From Methanoculleus sp. (lineage in GTDB: Archaea; Halobacteriota; Methanomicrobia; Methanomicrobiales; Methanoculleaceae), in the NCBI GenBank assembly GCA_018433835.1, contig JAHDQM010000013.1, positions 1 to 64,000 on the forward strand: DNA of 64,000 nt. The letters run 5' to 3'. This document shows, piece after piece, positions 17,405 through 26,155 of the stretch. Made by a program: the position numbers and the translations under genes. Position 1 is the first letter of the stretch. Each line of letters starts with the position of its first letter. The notes beneath the pieces are model-generated. The model was not told where the DNA came from, searched no databases, and worked only from the letters and a program-made list of their open reading frames with translations.

Positions 17405-17455
17405 ATGCACTCTTTGCATTAAATATTATCGCGGGTGCAGAATATTATTAAAAAA
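17405..17455 (-). promoter_or_regulatory. AT-rich promoter region of the epimerase gene
   Basis: Two TATA-like runs (AATATTATC and GAATATTATTAAAAAA) lie 30-70 bases upstream of the ATG at 17385. The bases just before the start, GGTGTGCCTGATACACC, form an imperfect inverted repeat that could be a weak operator or chance. Confidence 0.4.
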
Positions 17456-17568
17456 GGTTTGTTTGGGGAATCTGTATCTCCCGGGGTTGTTTTACTGCCC
17501 TCCCATTTTTCGGGATGCGGCATGTGACCCCCGGGAGAGGAGATTCGCCTCTCTGTACCGCCCCGTGC

Positions 17569-19158
17569 TCACGAGTCGAGGATTGCCTCGGCAGCGTCGC
17601 GGTAGGCCCGCATCACGTACGGGATGCCGGAGACCGCTTCCGCCTCCTCGGTCAGTGCCATCAGGTCGCTCCGGGCGACCGTCCCGAGGCTGAAGTTCCG
17701 GCTACCGGCCATGACCTGCTGGAGTCCGGTCCTGAACTTCTGGGCATAGGTGTAGATCCCGAGTGCTCCGAGCGGGATCTCGTTGATCCGGTTCGGGTAT
17801 TTCTCCTTGAGCTCCTCGTAGCAGACGAAGATCTCCTCGACGTTGCTGCCGTACTTCGAGACGGTCTTGGGGAGTTCGCCGGCTGCGAGCCACTTCTCGA
17901 TGTTCTTCCCGACCATGCCGGGGATCATCAGGCCGCGGCCCATGCAGACCGCTCTGACGTAGGGACTTCCCATGGCGAGCGCCTTGAAGACGTTTGCCTC
18001 GTCTGAAAACCCGCCGGCGATGGCGAGGTCCGGGACCCGGATGCCCCGTGCCTTCAGCCGCTCGGCGAACTGGTAGGCGAGGGACTCGATGTAAAACGTC
18101 GGAATACCCCACTCGTTCATCATCGGCCAGGGGCTCATTCCCGTACCGCCGGGTGCGCCGTCGATGGTGAGGAGGTCGATCTTTGCTTCGGCACTGTACC
18201 GCATTGCCATTGCGAGTTCGACGGCCGAGTAGGCGCCGGTCTTGAGAGTGACCCGCTTGAACCCGATGTCGCGGAGCCGGTCGACCTCCTCGAGGAACCC
18301 TTCACGGGTGACGAAACCGAGACGGGAGTGCCGTTCGAACTCCTTTATGGCGCCGTCCTTGAAGGCTGCCTGCACTTCGGAGGACCTGGGGTCCGGGAGG
18401 ACGATGTAGCCGCGATCTTTGAGCTGGTTCGCCCGGTCGATGCTGCCGACCTTGATCTCGCCGCCGATGCACTTTGCGCCCTGTCCCCACTTCAGCTCGA
18501 TCGTCTCCAGGTTGTGCTTCGAGGAGACATACTCCGCGGTTCCAAGCCGCGTGTCCTCCACATTCAGCTGCACCAGGAGTTCGCCGTACTTGTCATGGAA
18601 TCTCCGGTAGGTCTCGATACGCCGGTCCATCTCAGGCGACCTGCTGACCATGCCGTTGTGGTCGAGTTCCAGTTTCGGGTCGACCCCGCAGACGTTCTCC
18701 CCACAGACGAGGGTGATGCCCGCTATGGCGGCCCCGATGGCAAAGTGCTCCCAGTTGGCCCTGGCGATCTCGGTCGACCCGAGCGCTCCGGTGAAGATGG
18801 GAACCCGCATCGGGACTTTGATGTCCCACCCGTACTCGGTCCTGGTGTCTACTTCCGAGAATACCGCGGTGTCGGGGTTAGCCGCGACGCCTTCGGGGAG
18901 TCCCTTCGCACCCTGCGCGTAGCCCTGGATGTTCAGGTGCGAGTAGTCGATCGGGTAGTCCTTGTCCGCACCGGCGGTGATCTCACCGAACGGGCCGGGA
19001 TAGAGAACTTCCCTGCCCCGGAAGGAGGAGAGCCAGATCTCGCAGCTTCCCTTGCAGCCGTCGACACACCGGGTGCAGATGCCCGACATCGGTACGACGT
19101 CCCGGGAGCGGTTGGTCGTTCCCGTTGCTTCGTTAGCGTTTGGTCTTTTTAGGTTCAT
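17569..19158 (-). CDS. gltB: Archaeal-type glutamate synthase, FMN-binding domain protein
   Basis: This 529-residue protein matches the FMN/Fe-S catalytic domain of glutamate synthase. The core carries GGEIKVGSIDRANQLKDRGY, LLTIDGAPGGTGMSPWPMM, and GGFSDEANVFKALAMGSPYV, which fit the TIM-barrel FMN and 2-oxoglutarate site. A Cys-rich N-terminus (CTRCVDGCKGSC) may bind Fe-S. In archaea the amidotransferase and reductase parts are separate proteins, and none is next to it. It should form glutamate from 2-oxoglutarate using ammonia supplied by a partner. The ATG at 19158 is preceded by GAGGTG at a good distance; the longer frame to 19224 is unlikely. Confidence 0.83.
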   Translation of the reverse strand: MNLKRPNANEATGTTNRSRDVVPMSGICTRCVDGCKGSCEIWLSSFRGREVLYPGPFGEITAGADKDYPIDYSHLNIQGYAQGAKGLPEGVAANPDTAVFSEVDTRTEYGWDIKVPMRVPIFTGALGSTEIARANWEHFAIGAAIAGITLVCGENVCGVDPKLELDHNGMVSRSPEMDRRIETYRRFHDKYGELLVQLNVEDTRLGTAEYVSSKHNLETIELKWGQGAKCIGGEIKVGSIDRANQLKDRGYIVLPDPRSSEVQAAFKDGAIKEFERHSRLGFVTREGFLEEVDRLRDIGFKRVTLKTGAYSAVELAMAMRYSAEAKIDLLTIDGAPGGTGMSPWPMMNEWGIPTFYIESLAYQFAERLKARGIRVPDLAIAGGFSDEANVFKALAMGSPYVRAVCMGRGLMIPGMVGKNIEKWLAAGELPKTVSKYGSNVEEIFVCYEELKEKYPNRINEIPLGALGIYTYAQKFRTGLQQVMAGSRNFSLGTVARSDLMALTEEAEAVSGIPYVMRAYRDAAEAILDS

Positions 19159-19327
19159 TTTTGCACCTCTATGGGTGTAGATAGAAGTTTCCTTCTCGCA
19201 ATCATAAACGTTGTGTATTTTCACGTGCCAATGGCCGATCCATCCGGGACATTTTCAGCCTTCGTTGTGTTATTGCTCTGTTCTGGGTGAGATTTCCTCA
19301 CGGCATCCAATCTGGCAGCGATGCCCG

Positions 19328-19338
19328 GTATTTATAAT
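19328..19338 (+). promoter_or_regulatory. TATA box of the lipoprotein gene
   Basis: GTATTTATAAT lies about 55-65 bases upstream of the GTG/ATG start candidates at 19391 and 19406. A GGTGA ribosome-binding match is at 19375-19379. Transcription would begin near 19360. Confidence 0.45.
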
Positions 19339-19405
19339 GTCGCATGCCGGGATACGCCGCATGTGTGACGAAAGGGTGAAATACCTTGATGTGCATGAAT
19401 GCTTT

Positions 19406-19873
19406 ATGAACTTCAGGTTGCTACCTGCTTTGATTGTGCTTCTGCTCGCATTTTCGTTCTGTGCCGCCTGCACCGGCTCCGGCGAGCCCGCCGGACCGAC
19501 TCCGAGGGAGACGGCGGTGATCACGGCAACCCCTGCGGCCACGACAACCGCGGTCTCGCTTACACCCGGCCCGACGCAGACGATGCCGCCGGGAAAGGAG
19601 GTTGAGTTCCAGCTTACGGGCGGATACCCCTCGCGGGTTACGAACGACCTGTACATCGCGTTCAGCGGCGGCAAAGGCCAGGACTTCGTAACGAGCATCG
19701 ACGTCCGCGTGACCAAGTCGACCGGGGAGGTCGTCACCGAAACCATGCAGCCGATCCGCGGCGACGAACTCATCATTCATAATGCAAAAGGGGAGAACCG
19801 GATCGAGATAACTGTCGCTCTCGTCACGGGCGGCTCCTACAAGATTAAAGATCAGATCGTCGAAGTCCCCTGA
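19406..19873 (+). CDS. Secreted lipoprotein, immunoglobulin-like fold predicted
   Basis: This 155-residue protein starts MNFRLLPALIVLLLAFSFCA, a signal peptide with a lipobox-like CAAC, so it should be anchored outside the membrane. Residues 25-60 are a Thr/Pro/Ala-rich linker, probably glycosylated. Residues 63-155 look like a small beta-sandwich (EVEFQLTGGYPS, VTSIDVRVTKSTG, ENRIEITVALVTGGSYKI). Proteins of this build are common in methanogens and have no known function. A GTG at 19391 with GGTGA in front is an alternative start. A T6 run at 19885-19890 probably terminates it. Confidence 0.7.
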   Translation: MNFRLLPALIVLLLAFSFCAACTGSGEPAGPTPRETAVITATPAATTTAVSLTPGPTQTMPPGKEVEFQLTGGYPSRVTNDLYIAFSGGKGQDFVTSIDVRVTKSTGEVVTETMQPIRGDELIIHNAKGENRIEITVALVTGGSYKIKDQIVEVP

Positions 19874-19884
19874 TCCAAACAACC

Positions 19885-19890
19885 TTTTTT
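19885..19890 (+). terminator. T-tract terminator after the lipoprotein gene
   Basis: Six T residues follow the stop codon by 11 bases. Oligo-T runs are sufficient for archaeal RNA polymerase termination. Confidence 0.4.
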
Positions 19891-19996
19891 CCGATCGGCC
19901 TGTCAGAAACGTTCGTCCGGGCAGGCGATCGGCTCCGCTTCTCTATTCTTTGGGCCGTGTTGGAACACTCTCAGGAAAGTCATCGATTCGTCCCTG

Positions 19997-20162
19997 ACAC
20001 GGATTCCGAGGGGTTATCGCCATGAGGGGGGTGGGGACGGGGGAGGGGGGGATACTCCCCCCTCCCCACCTGACGGTGGTCGAGCTCCGTTCCTGTGGAA
20101 CGTCGCACTCCCCGTCAGCCCCTCCCCCCAGACGCGATATCCCCACGGTCCACTGCACCGTG
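19997..20162. repeat. G-rich inverted-repeat element, copy 1 (empty site)
   Basis: The left arm begins ACACGGATT, then TTATCGC and a long G run with GGGGTGGGGACGGGGG. The right arm mirrors it with CTCCCCGTCAGCCCCTCC and GCGATATCCCC. The two arms can pair as a large imperfect hairpin. The loop carries a small hairpin cassette (CCACCTGACGGTGG, linker TCGAGCTCC, GTTCCTGTGGAAC, GTCGCA). Beyond the right arm TCCCCACGGTCCACTG follows directly. Copy 3 at 43441 has 54 extra bases at this point. No coding sequence was found in it. Confidence 0.65.
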
Positions 20163-20195
20163 ATATTTTTCCCGTTTTGATTGCTCTGTTTGCCA

Positions 20196-20280
20196 CATAG
20201 CGAAGGCCTTTGGCCTTCTCAAACTCCTGTCCTACGGACAGTCGTTCCTCGCACCTTCGGTGCTCACGCTCCTGACATTC
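20196..20280. repeat. Hairpin-cassette array C
   Basis: Three hairpins with family linkers: GAAGGCCTTTGGCCTTC, linker TCAAACTCC, CTGTCCTACGGACAG, linker GTCGTTCCTC, GCACCTTCGGTGC, linker TCACGCTCC. The array lies between the G-rich element at 19997-20162 and the 3' end of the riboflavin reductase gene. The rest of 19891-20371 shows no gene. Confidence 0.7.
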
Positions 20281-20371
20281 ACACGTCCCTCAATTATGCC
20301 CTCCAGAATCAAAAAATGCTTTCAACAGAGTCTATTTTTGAAAAAAAGATATCTAACGGGTTTTTCCTGCT

Positions 20372-21052
20372 TCACTTGTTCTCCACCCTCCACCGTATGA
20401 GCAGGCCGTCATCGATCCGTTCGGCCTCAATGAGCGCGAGCCGCGCGAAATCCTCTTCCCGGAGAAAACCGGCGCCGTCGGCGGGCGTGGGGGCATCCTT
20501 TCCGCCGATGACGATGTTGCCGACGAACGTCTGGAGTTCGTCAACGAGCCCCTGCGCAAAAAGTGCCCAGATCAGGGTCCCGCCTCCCTCGACCATCAGG
20601 CGCCGGACACCCTGCCGGTGCAGCTCCTCGAGCAGGGCAGAAAGGTCGACGGTCTCGTCGCCGGCGGTGGCGACGGCGGCATGCTGCCGGAGGACCTCCA
20701 CCGTTCCGGGAGGCGCTTTGCGCGAGACGGCGACGATACGCTTCCCGGTTCCCTTGTGGAGGATGTCCGCGTCCAGGGGGATTCTTCCTGCACTGTCCAC
20801 CACGACACGGATGGGATTCTCGTCCTTTCCGGCCGCTCTCCGTCCGGCCCGGAGTTCAGGGGACTTGACGGTGAGCGAGGGGTTGTCGGCGAGCACGGTA
20901 CCGATGCCGACCATAACGGCATCGCTCTCCGCCTTGATCCGGTCGACCCGTGAGTAATCTTCGCTCCCCGAGATTCTCACCTGCCGCCGCTCTCTCGTTG
21001 AAATTTTCCCGTCAGCGCTCATGGCGACGTTGACGAAGACGAACGGGCGCAT
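20372..21052 (-). CDS. arfC: 2,5-diamino-6-(ribosylamino)-4(3H)-pyrimidinone 5'-phosphate reductase
   Basis: This 226-residue protein matches the archaeal reductase of riboflavin synthesis, a RibD C-terminal-type domain of the DHFR-like fold. It starts MRPFVFVNVAMSADGKI, with the conserved N, S, D and K. It also has DAVMVGIGTVLADNPSLTV, NPIRVVVDSAGRIPLDADIL and the NADPH-loop-like VEGGGTLIWALFAQGLVDE. It reduces the ribosylamino-pyrimidinone phosphate formed downstream of GTP cyclohydrolase. Length is normal for the stand-alone archaeal enzyme. No other riboflavin gene is adjacent. Confidence 0.88.
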   Translation of the reverse strand: MRPFVFVNVAMSADGKISTRERRQVRISGSEDYSRVDRIKAESDAVMVGIGTVLADNPSLTVKSPELRAGRRAAGKDENPIRVVVDSAGRIPLDADILHKGTGKRIVAVSRKAPPGTVEVLRQHAAVATAGDETVDLSALLEELHRQGVRRLMVEGGGTLIWALFAQGLVDELQTFVGNIVIGGKDAPTPADGAGFLREEDFARLALIEAERIDDGLLIRWRVENK

Positions 21053-21236
21053 ATTCTAGGGTTACACGACGATCTTCATATATGCTATCCTCCCGGGCGG
21101 TACGGAGCATGCCACGGCCCTCGCCACCTCTTCTCCGGAAACCGGGGGAAATTTCCGGCATCTTTCCCTGGAACTCCAAGAATTATACTTCATTTTTGGA
21201 AATATTATTTATTTCTCGTCACAGGATTTCGAATGG

Positions 21237-21244
21237 TATATATA
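21237..21244 (+). promoter_or_regulatory. TATA box of the membrane histidine kinase
   Basis: TATATATA lies 31-38 bases upstream of the ATG at 21275. The longer frame would start at 21233, before this box, so the box argues for 21275 as the real start and for a leaderless or very short leader. Confidence 0.6.
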
Positions 21245-21274
21245 GATCCCCCGGGATATTTCTCTGTATCCCGT

Positions 21275-23074
21275 ATGTCTCCAAACCGGTGCCTCTTTAG
21301 TTATTTCCGGGAAGATCTCTTTACCGAGACGGATATCGTCAAAATGATCGTGGTTGTTTCGTTTTCGGCGGTATCGCTCATGTTGACGGCTGTTGCACCG
21401 GATTACACCGCTTACGTTGTTTCCCCCCTGATCTACTGTATTCCCATACTCCTCGTCGCTTTCTGGTTTCCCCGGCAGGGGCTCCGGGTGACCGCACTCC
21501 TGGTCGTCGGATTCATACTCATCCGGGCGTACCTGTCGATCCTCGGCTTCATCGTAGATCCGGTGATGACGGGGTTGCACACGGTGATCTTCCTCTGGGT
21601 CTTCGGGGCCACGACCCTCTTCTCGCAGGATACCCGTATGATTGCTCTCCGGTGCAGGCAGATCGTCGAGGATACCCGCGACGCAAAGTTCCTCTGCGAC
21701 CCCGAAACACTCAGGCTGGTCTGCGTCAGCAGACAGTGTGCCGATATACTCGGTTACGCCCCCCAGGAACTCGTCGGCATCCCGGTGGAGAAATTCTGGG
21801 CGGATGAGGCCGATAAGGACTGGTTTGTCGAGGAGATGGAGCGGGAGAGTTACATCGGGAATGCGGAGGTGACTTTCCGTACACGAAACGGCGATGCCCG
21901 GGTGATCCTCCTCTCCTGCCGTGTTCTGCCCCTCGAGAACCTCTTCGAGTGCACGTTTGTGGATACCGGCAGGCTCCGGGACGAGCACGAAGACCTCGTC
22001 CAGTCGAACGGACGCCTGATGGAACTCATCCGGCAGTCAAACGATATCTTCTTCATGCAGGACGCTACGGGGCGTATCCTGCACTTCTCCTGGCTGCGTG
22101 CCTCCGAGCACGGGATCTCTCCCGACGAGATCGTCGGACGCGGTGCGGATGCCCTCCTGCCCGGCGATCTTGCCGCGCAACACATGGAGCAGGTCCGCAA
22201 GGTGGTCCGGGAACGGAAGAACGCCTGCTACGATCTCGACGTGGTAATAGAAGGTGCCAGGCACACCCTCTCCGTCACGATCGCCCCCTATACCGGGGTG
22301 GACGGCGTCCTCATCGGCGTCGTGGGGTCCGCACGCGATACCACCGAGATGCGGCGGCAGAGGCTTGCCTGCAGGCAGATGTCCTGGGAGGTTGACCAGT
22401 GGAAGGGGCTCGTCACCACCCTGTCCCATGAACTGCGCACGCCGCTGCAGCCGCTTATCGGGTATCTCCAGATTATCGTCGAGGATCCCGGACATTACGG
22501 TCTCACGGAGGAGACGGAGAAACTCATCAGGACCTGCCTCGAGTGCGCCGGGCAGGAGCAGGCGGTGGTAGAGAGGGTGGTCGAGTTGAGTCTGCTTACA
22601 ATGGACTGCGGCGACCTGACCATTCAGGACATACCTCTCCGCCAGCTCGTCGGTTCCGTCATCTCCGGCGGTGAATACGATAAGAATGCTCAAATTTATA
22701 ACGAAATACCAGAAACTGCCCATATCCTGGGAGATCCCGATCGGCTTTACCTGGCGGTGGAGAGCCTCGTATCAAATGCGGTTAAGTATAATGAACCACC
22801 AGAGAAAGTATGGGTCCGCTACGCGGGATCAAATGAAAATCATTATATCATGGTGTGCGATAATGGCATCGGTATCCCGGAGGATATCACTGACGCGATC
22901 TTCAGGCCGTTCTACATCGGGGAAGCCGAGAAACAGGGCCGTAAAGGCGGCAGAACCGGGCTGGGGCTCTCGATTGCAAACAAGTATGTCCTGCTGCATG
23001 GAGGAGAAATAACGGTGACGAGTATGGTGGGCGAAGGAAGCACTTTCACCATCAAGATACCAAGGGAGGTATGA
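21275..23074 (+). CDS. Membrane PAS sensor histidine kinase
   Basis: This 599-residue protein has three or four membrane helices in residues 20-120 with little outside the membrane. Two PAS domains follow at about 125-235 and 245-360 (QSNDIFFMQDATGRILHFSW). A HisKA domain carries the phospho-accepting His in LSHELRTPLQPLIGY. HATPase_c has ESLVSNAVKYNEPP, DNGIGIPED and GGRTGLGLSI. This is the classical HPK1-like core, unlike the HisKA_2 kinases elsewhere in the window. GGAGGT at its 3' end serves the response regulator downstream, so the two form an operon. Confidence 0.87.
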   Translation: MSPNRCLFSYFREDLFTETDIVKMIVVVSFSAVSLMLTAVAPDYTAYVVSPLIYCIPILLVAFWFPRQGLRVTALLVVGFILIRAYLSILGFIVDPVMTGLHTVIFLWVFGATTLFSQDTRMIALRCRQIVEDTRDAKFLCDPETLRLVCVSRQCADILGYAPQELVGIPVEKFWADEADKDWFVEEMERESYIGNAEVTFRTRNGDARVILLSCRVLPLENLFECTFVDTGRLRDEHEDLVQSNGRLMELIRQSNDIFFMQDATGRILHFSWLRASEHGISPDEIVGRGADALLPGDLAAQHMEQVRKVVRERKNACYDLDVVIEGARHTLSVTIAPYTGVDGVLIGVVGSARDTTEMRRQRLACRQMSWEVDQWKGLVTTLSHELRTPLQPLIGYLQIIVEDPGHYGLTEETEKLIRTCLECAGQEQAVVERVVELSLLTMDCGDLTIQDIPLRQLVGSVISGGEYDKNAQIYNEIPETAHILGDPDRLYLAVESLVSNAVKYNEPPEKVWVRYAGSNENHYIMVCDNGIGIPEDITDAIFRPFYIGEAEKQGRKGGRTGLGLSIANKYVLLHGGEITVTSMVGEGSTFTIKIPREV

Positions 23075-23077
23075 ATT

Positions 23078-23503
23078 TTGGGAAACAAGATTATGGTCGT
23101 TGACGACGACCTGCCGACGCTGGAAGTAATGGAACTGCTGCTAAAAAAAATCAATAGGGAACCGCTTCTGGTTCACAACGGGTGGGATGCCCTGCGTGCA
23201 ATCAAGAAAGAGAAGCCCGCACTCATCATCCTCGACGTGATGATGTCCCCCATAGACGGATGGCAGTTCCTGGAGGAACTGAAGCGGAATGACGAGTTCA
23301 AAGACATCCCGGTCCTGCTCTTTACCGCGAAGCACGTCTGGCCCGAGGAATACTCGAGGTATGCGGACGACATCGTCGGTGTTCTGGAGAAGCCCATCTC
23401 GCTTGCCGAGTTGAAGACTGCGCTGGAGAGAGCCCTCCCCCGGGACGCCTCTTCTCGCACGGATGACGACCCTCACCGTACTCCGCAGATCCGCAGCGGG
23501 TAA
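23078..23503 (+). CDS. Single-domain response regulator
   Basis: This 141-residue CheY-like receiver has D9-D11 (VVDDD), the phospho-acceptor D53 (ILDVMM), Thr in LLFTAKH and Lys in LEKPIS. It has no output domain, and its C-terminal 20 residues are disordered. The start is TTG at 23078, eight bases after GGAGGT; an ATG at 23093 would cut into the first strand. It is three bases downstream of the membrane kinase and is its obvious phosphorylation partner. Confidence 0.87.
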   Translation: MGNKIMVVDDDLPTLEVMELLLKKINREPLLVHNGWDALRAIKKEKPALIILDVMMSPIDGWQFLEELKRNDEFKDIPVLLFTAKHVWPEEYSRYADDIVGVLEKPISLAELKTALERALPRDASSRTDDDPHRTPQIRSG

Positions 23504-23607
23504 CCTCTTTCAGGATATGCACCGGCCGGCTTCTGCTGCCGGACAGCCTGCCCCCACCGAAAGGCATTTTATCGGCTGGATGTGTATTACCCGGCAGTGG
23601 AACTCTC

Positions 23608-24933
23608 ATGATCGTTACGGACCTCCCGGGATATCCTTCTCTCAAAGAATACCAGCGGATCGTGGGCAGAAAGCAATTTGCAGCGATCGAGGACCTTGCC
23701 GACCGCCTCTCGGGCGTCAGGATGCAGGAGATAAACTCGACCCGTTACGGGGGAGGCGTCTCGGAGATCCTGATATCATACGTCCCGTTCCTCAACGCGC
23801 TCGGCCTCGAGACGACCTGGAGTATCATGGAGGCCGACCCGGCGTTCTTCGACGTCACCAAGACGCTTCATAACTTCCTCCAGGGCCGGGACGGGTTCTC
23901 ACCGTCGATGGTCGAGACCTACTGGGAGGCACAGCGGCAGAATGAAGGGCTGATCGAGGACGATGCCGACGTTGTGACCGTCCACGATCCCCAGCCGCTT
24001 GGTCTCGTCGAGTTCCTGACGGCCCGGGAACTCGAGCGAAAGAGGCTGCTCTGGCGGTGCCACGTCCAGCTGGAGACGGTCCCCACCACGACAGTAGGAA
24101 GCATCGGCAATATCTTACGAAGGCTGGTCGAGAAGTATCACGCAAGCGTATTCTCCAGTTTTCAGTATCTTCCCCTCTGGAACGTGCCGAGTTTCATCGT
24201 CCCGCCGTTCATCGACCCCTTGTCCGAGAAGAACCGCGACCTCCCCGGGGCCGAGATCGACGCTACCCTTACGAAGTACGGTATCGACCCGGAAAAACCG
24301 ATCGTCACCCAGGTCTCCCGGTACGATGTCTTCAAGGACCCGGTCGGGGTCATCCAGTCGTTCAAGAAGATCCGCCAGAAGACTCCCTGCCAGCTCGTCC
24401 TCGTCGGCGGGCGTGCGTGCGACGACCCGGAGTGTTACCTCGTCCTGCGCGAGGTCCGCGAGACCGCCGAGGACGATCCCGATATCCATATCCTCGACCT
24501 CCCGCCGGACAGCCACCGGGAGATCAACGCGCTCCAGCGGGCGTCGGACGTGATCGTCCAGAAGTCCATAAAAGAAGGGTTCGGGCTGACGGTGACCGAA
24601 GGGCTCTGGAAGGGGAAACCCGTGGTCGCCGGGAACGTCGGCGGCATACCGCTCCAGATCCGCGACGGCTGGAACGGCTACCTGGTCTCGACGATCCAGG
24701 AAACCACCGACCGGATCCTCCACCTCCTCCGGCACCGGGAGTTGGCCGAGGAGATGGGAGCACGGGGCAGGGAGTTCGTGCGGGAGTATTACCTCCTTCC
24801 CCGGGGCGTGCACGACCACCTCACCGTCATCGACCAGGTAGCGAACGGCAGGATAACCGCCCGGGACAGCGTCATCTGCTACCACCCGCAGGTGGTGACG
24901 ACCCGGATGGCCGGGTGCGCGGCCCGGTACTGA
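23608..24933 (+). CDS. treT: Trehalose synthase (TreT-like GT4 glycosyltransferase)
   Basis: This 441-residue protein matches the retaining trehalose glycosyltransferring synthase family. The N-terminal Rossmann half has LKEYQRIVGRKQFAAI and INSTRYGGGVSEILISYVP. The C-terminal half has VTQVSRYDVFKDPVGVIQSF and KEGFGLTVTEGLWKGKPVV, the GT4 E-x7-E motif. TreT makes trehalose from a nucleotide-glucose and glucose. Trehalose as a compatible solute fits a methanogen. It stands alone, with a TATA-like CATTTTATC about 40 bases upstream. The last 25 residues look variable. Confidence 0.82.
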   Translation: MIVTDLPGYPSLKEYQRIVGRKQFAAIEDLADRLSGVRMQEINSTRYGGGVSEILISYVPFLNALGLETTWSIMEADPAFFDVTKTLHNFLQGRDGFSPSMVETYWEAQRQNEGLIEDDADVVTVHDPQPLGLVEFLTARELERKRLLWRCHVQLETVPTTTVGSIGNILRRLVEKYHASVFSSFQYLPLWNVPSFIVPPFIDPLSEKNRDLPGAEIDATLTKYGIDPEKPIVTQVSRYDVFKDPVGVIQSFKKIRQKTPCQLVLVGGRACDDPECYLVLREVRETAEDDPDIHILDLPPDSHREINALQRASDVIVQKSIKEGFGLTVTEGLWKGKPVVAGNVGGIPLQIRDGWNGYLVSTIQETTDRILHLLRHRELAEEMGARGREFVREYYLLPRGVHDHLTVIDQVANGRITARDSVICYHPQVVTTRMAGCAARY

Positions 24934-24999
24934 TGAGTGCTCGCCCGGTGCCCTGCCTGTTATATACTTTAGCGGTTAAGGTGGGCCGGTGAGCCACGC

Positions 25000-25260
25000 A
25001 TGAAGGTAGCAGTTGCCGGTATGGGGGGCGGGGGGCTTGACGATACCGTCTCGCCGGAGTTCGGGGCATCGCCCTCGTTCACCCTGGTCGATGTGGAGGA
25101 CCAGGAGACCCTCGCGGTGGAGATCGTCGTGAACCCGAAGAACTGCGTGCCCGGGACCACCTCCCGGCCCGCACGTGACCTCGTCGACCGGGGCGTGGAC
25201 GCCGTCATCGCCGGGGCGTTCGGGCCGGAAGCGATCCTGGTATTTTCATCGGCCGTCATT
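25000..25260 (+). pseudogene. Truncated NifX/NifB-type (dinitrogenase Fe-Mo cofactor) domain protein
   Basis: From MKVAVAGMGGGGLDDTVSPE the frame follows the small NifX-like cofactor-binding fold (FTLVDVEDQET, RPARDLVDRGVDAVIAGAFG). It loses similarity after AGAFGPEAILVF. The usual last strand and helix of this roughly 110-120-residue family are missing. The open frame continues to 25338, but only as antisense of the Hsp20 gene that begins to overlap at 25256. A TATA-like TTATATACTTTA is at 24960-24971. I infer 3' truncation at the Hsp20 junction; a short protein may still be made. Confidence 0.55.
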
Positions 25261-25744
25261 CGATGGGGATCTCCTTTCCTCCGCGTCCGGGTTTTATCTG
25301 CACTTTCTTTAAGCGCACCTCAAGGATGCCGTTCTTAAAACCGGTCTCGGCGCCCTCTCCCATTACGCTCGCGGGCAGGCGTATCAGCCGGCTCAGGGTG
25401 GCGTTCCCGCGCTCGTGGATGTAGTAGGCTCCCGCCCTCTCCTCGACCGGCCCGGCACGCCTTGCCGTTACCCGCAGGGTATGCGGGTTGAGCAGGCTGA
25501 TCCGGATCGCGTCCTCCTCCGCGCCGGGCAGTTCCGCAACAACGATCACCTCATCGCCGTGGTCGAGGATATCCACCCGGAAATCCGTGGATAGGCCGGG
25601 AAAGTCGCGGCTGCCCCCGCGGGAGACCGCCGGCAGCCTGCCCGTATCCCTGTCCGTCCTGTCAAACCCTGACTCCCGATTGTCTGCTGCCTCATCCACG
25701 TCCCGGCGCCCGGTGCCGGGGGGATCGTCTTCTCGCCCTGTCAT
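25256..25744 (-). CDS. Hsp20/alpha-crystallin small heat-shock protein
   Basis: This 162-residue protein has a disordered, acidic N-terminus of about 55 residues, then the alpha-crystallin domain (DFRVDILDHGDEVIVVAELPG, ISLLNPHTLRVTAR, RLIRLPASV, FKNGILEVRLKK) and the C-terminal IPI anchor motif (KEIPIE). These proteins form oligomeric holdases for unfolded proteins. I chose the ATG at 25744 because AGGAGG lies eight bases upstream; the longer form begins at 25792. A second Hsp20 is at 62641-63111 and lacks the long N-terminus. Confidence 0.88.
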   Translation of the reverse strand: MTGREDDPPGTGRRDVDEAADNRESGFDRTDRDTGRLPAVSRGGSRDFPGLSTDFRVDILDHGDEVIVVAELPGAEEDAIRISLLNPHTLRVTARRAGPVEERAGAYYIHERGNATLSRLIRLPASVMGEGAETGFKNGILEVRLKKVQIKPGRGGKEIPIE

Positions 25745-25887
25745 GGTCCTTGCCTCCTGCAGTCTGGTAACCATCGGATGGTCGATCGCCATCCGGCGAT
25801 CTCTCTTGAGCCGGCATACTTAACCCTTCGTACCGGGGTTTGGGGCGCACCCGCGGCGGGTCTCCTTCTGCAGCTGCACTCGATAGT

Positions 25888-25895
25888 GTATATTT
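25888..25895 (+). promoter_or_regulatory. Putative TATA box in the Hsp20/ferritin-like gap
   Basis: GTATATTT is the best TATA match in the 411-base gap 25745-26155. If used, it implies a leader of about 235 bases for the ferritin-like gene. I see no riboswitch-like fold that I can name, and no other gene in the gap. Confidence 0.3.
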
Positions 25896-26155
25896 TGCGG
25901 TATTCCGTGATACCGGCACGGTGCCGTGCGGATAATTTGTCCGATACTTTCGGTGCTACAGCCGGAGCATTCGAAAAGAGCCTTCTTTGCGGTCCTTCCT
26001 GCCGGCCGTTAGATTTTTGTGGCATGACCCGTATGGTGGGGGACCCCGGGTTTTCCATGGTGCGGGGGTGGCCGCAAAGGCTCACCGCCTGTACCGCTGT
26101 ACTGCCGGAGATACCCGTGCCGACGGATTCGGCGGGGGTTACGGAGGGAGATGAG

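Noticed and set aside
19997..20162. An insertion sequence
   Set aside because: No transposase frame exists in or near any copy, so only a non-autonomous element can be supported.
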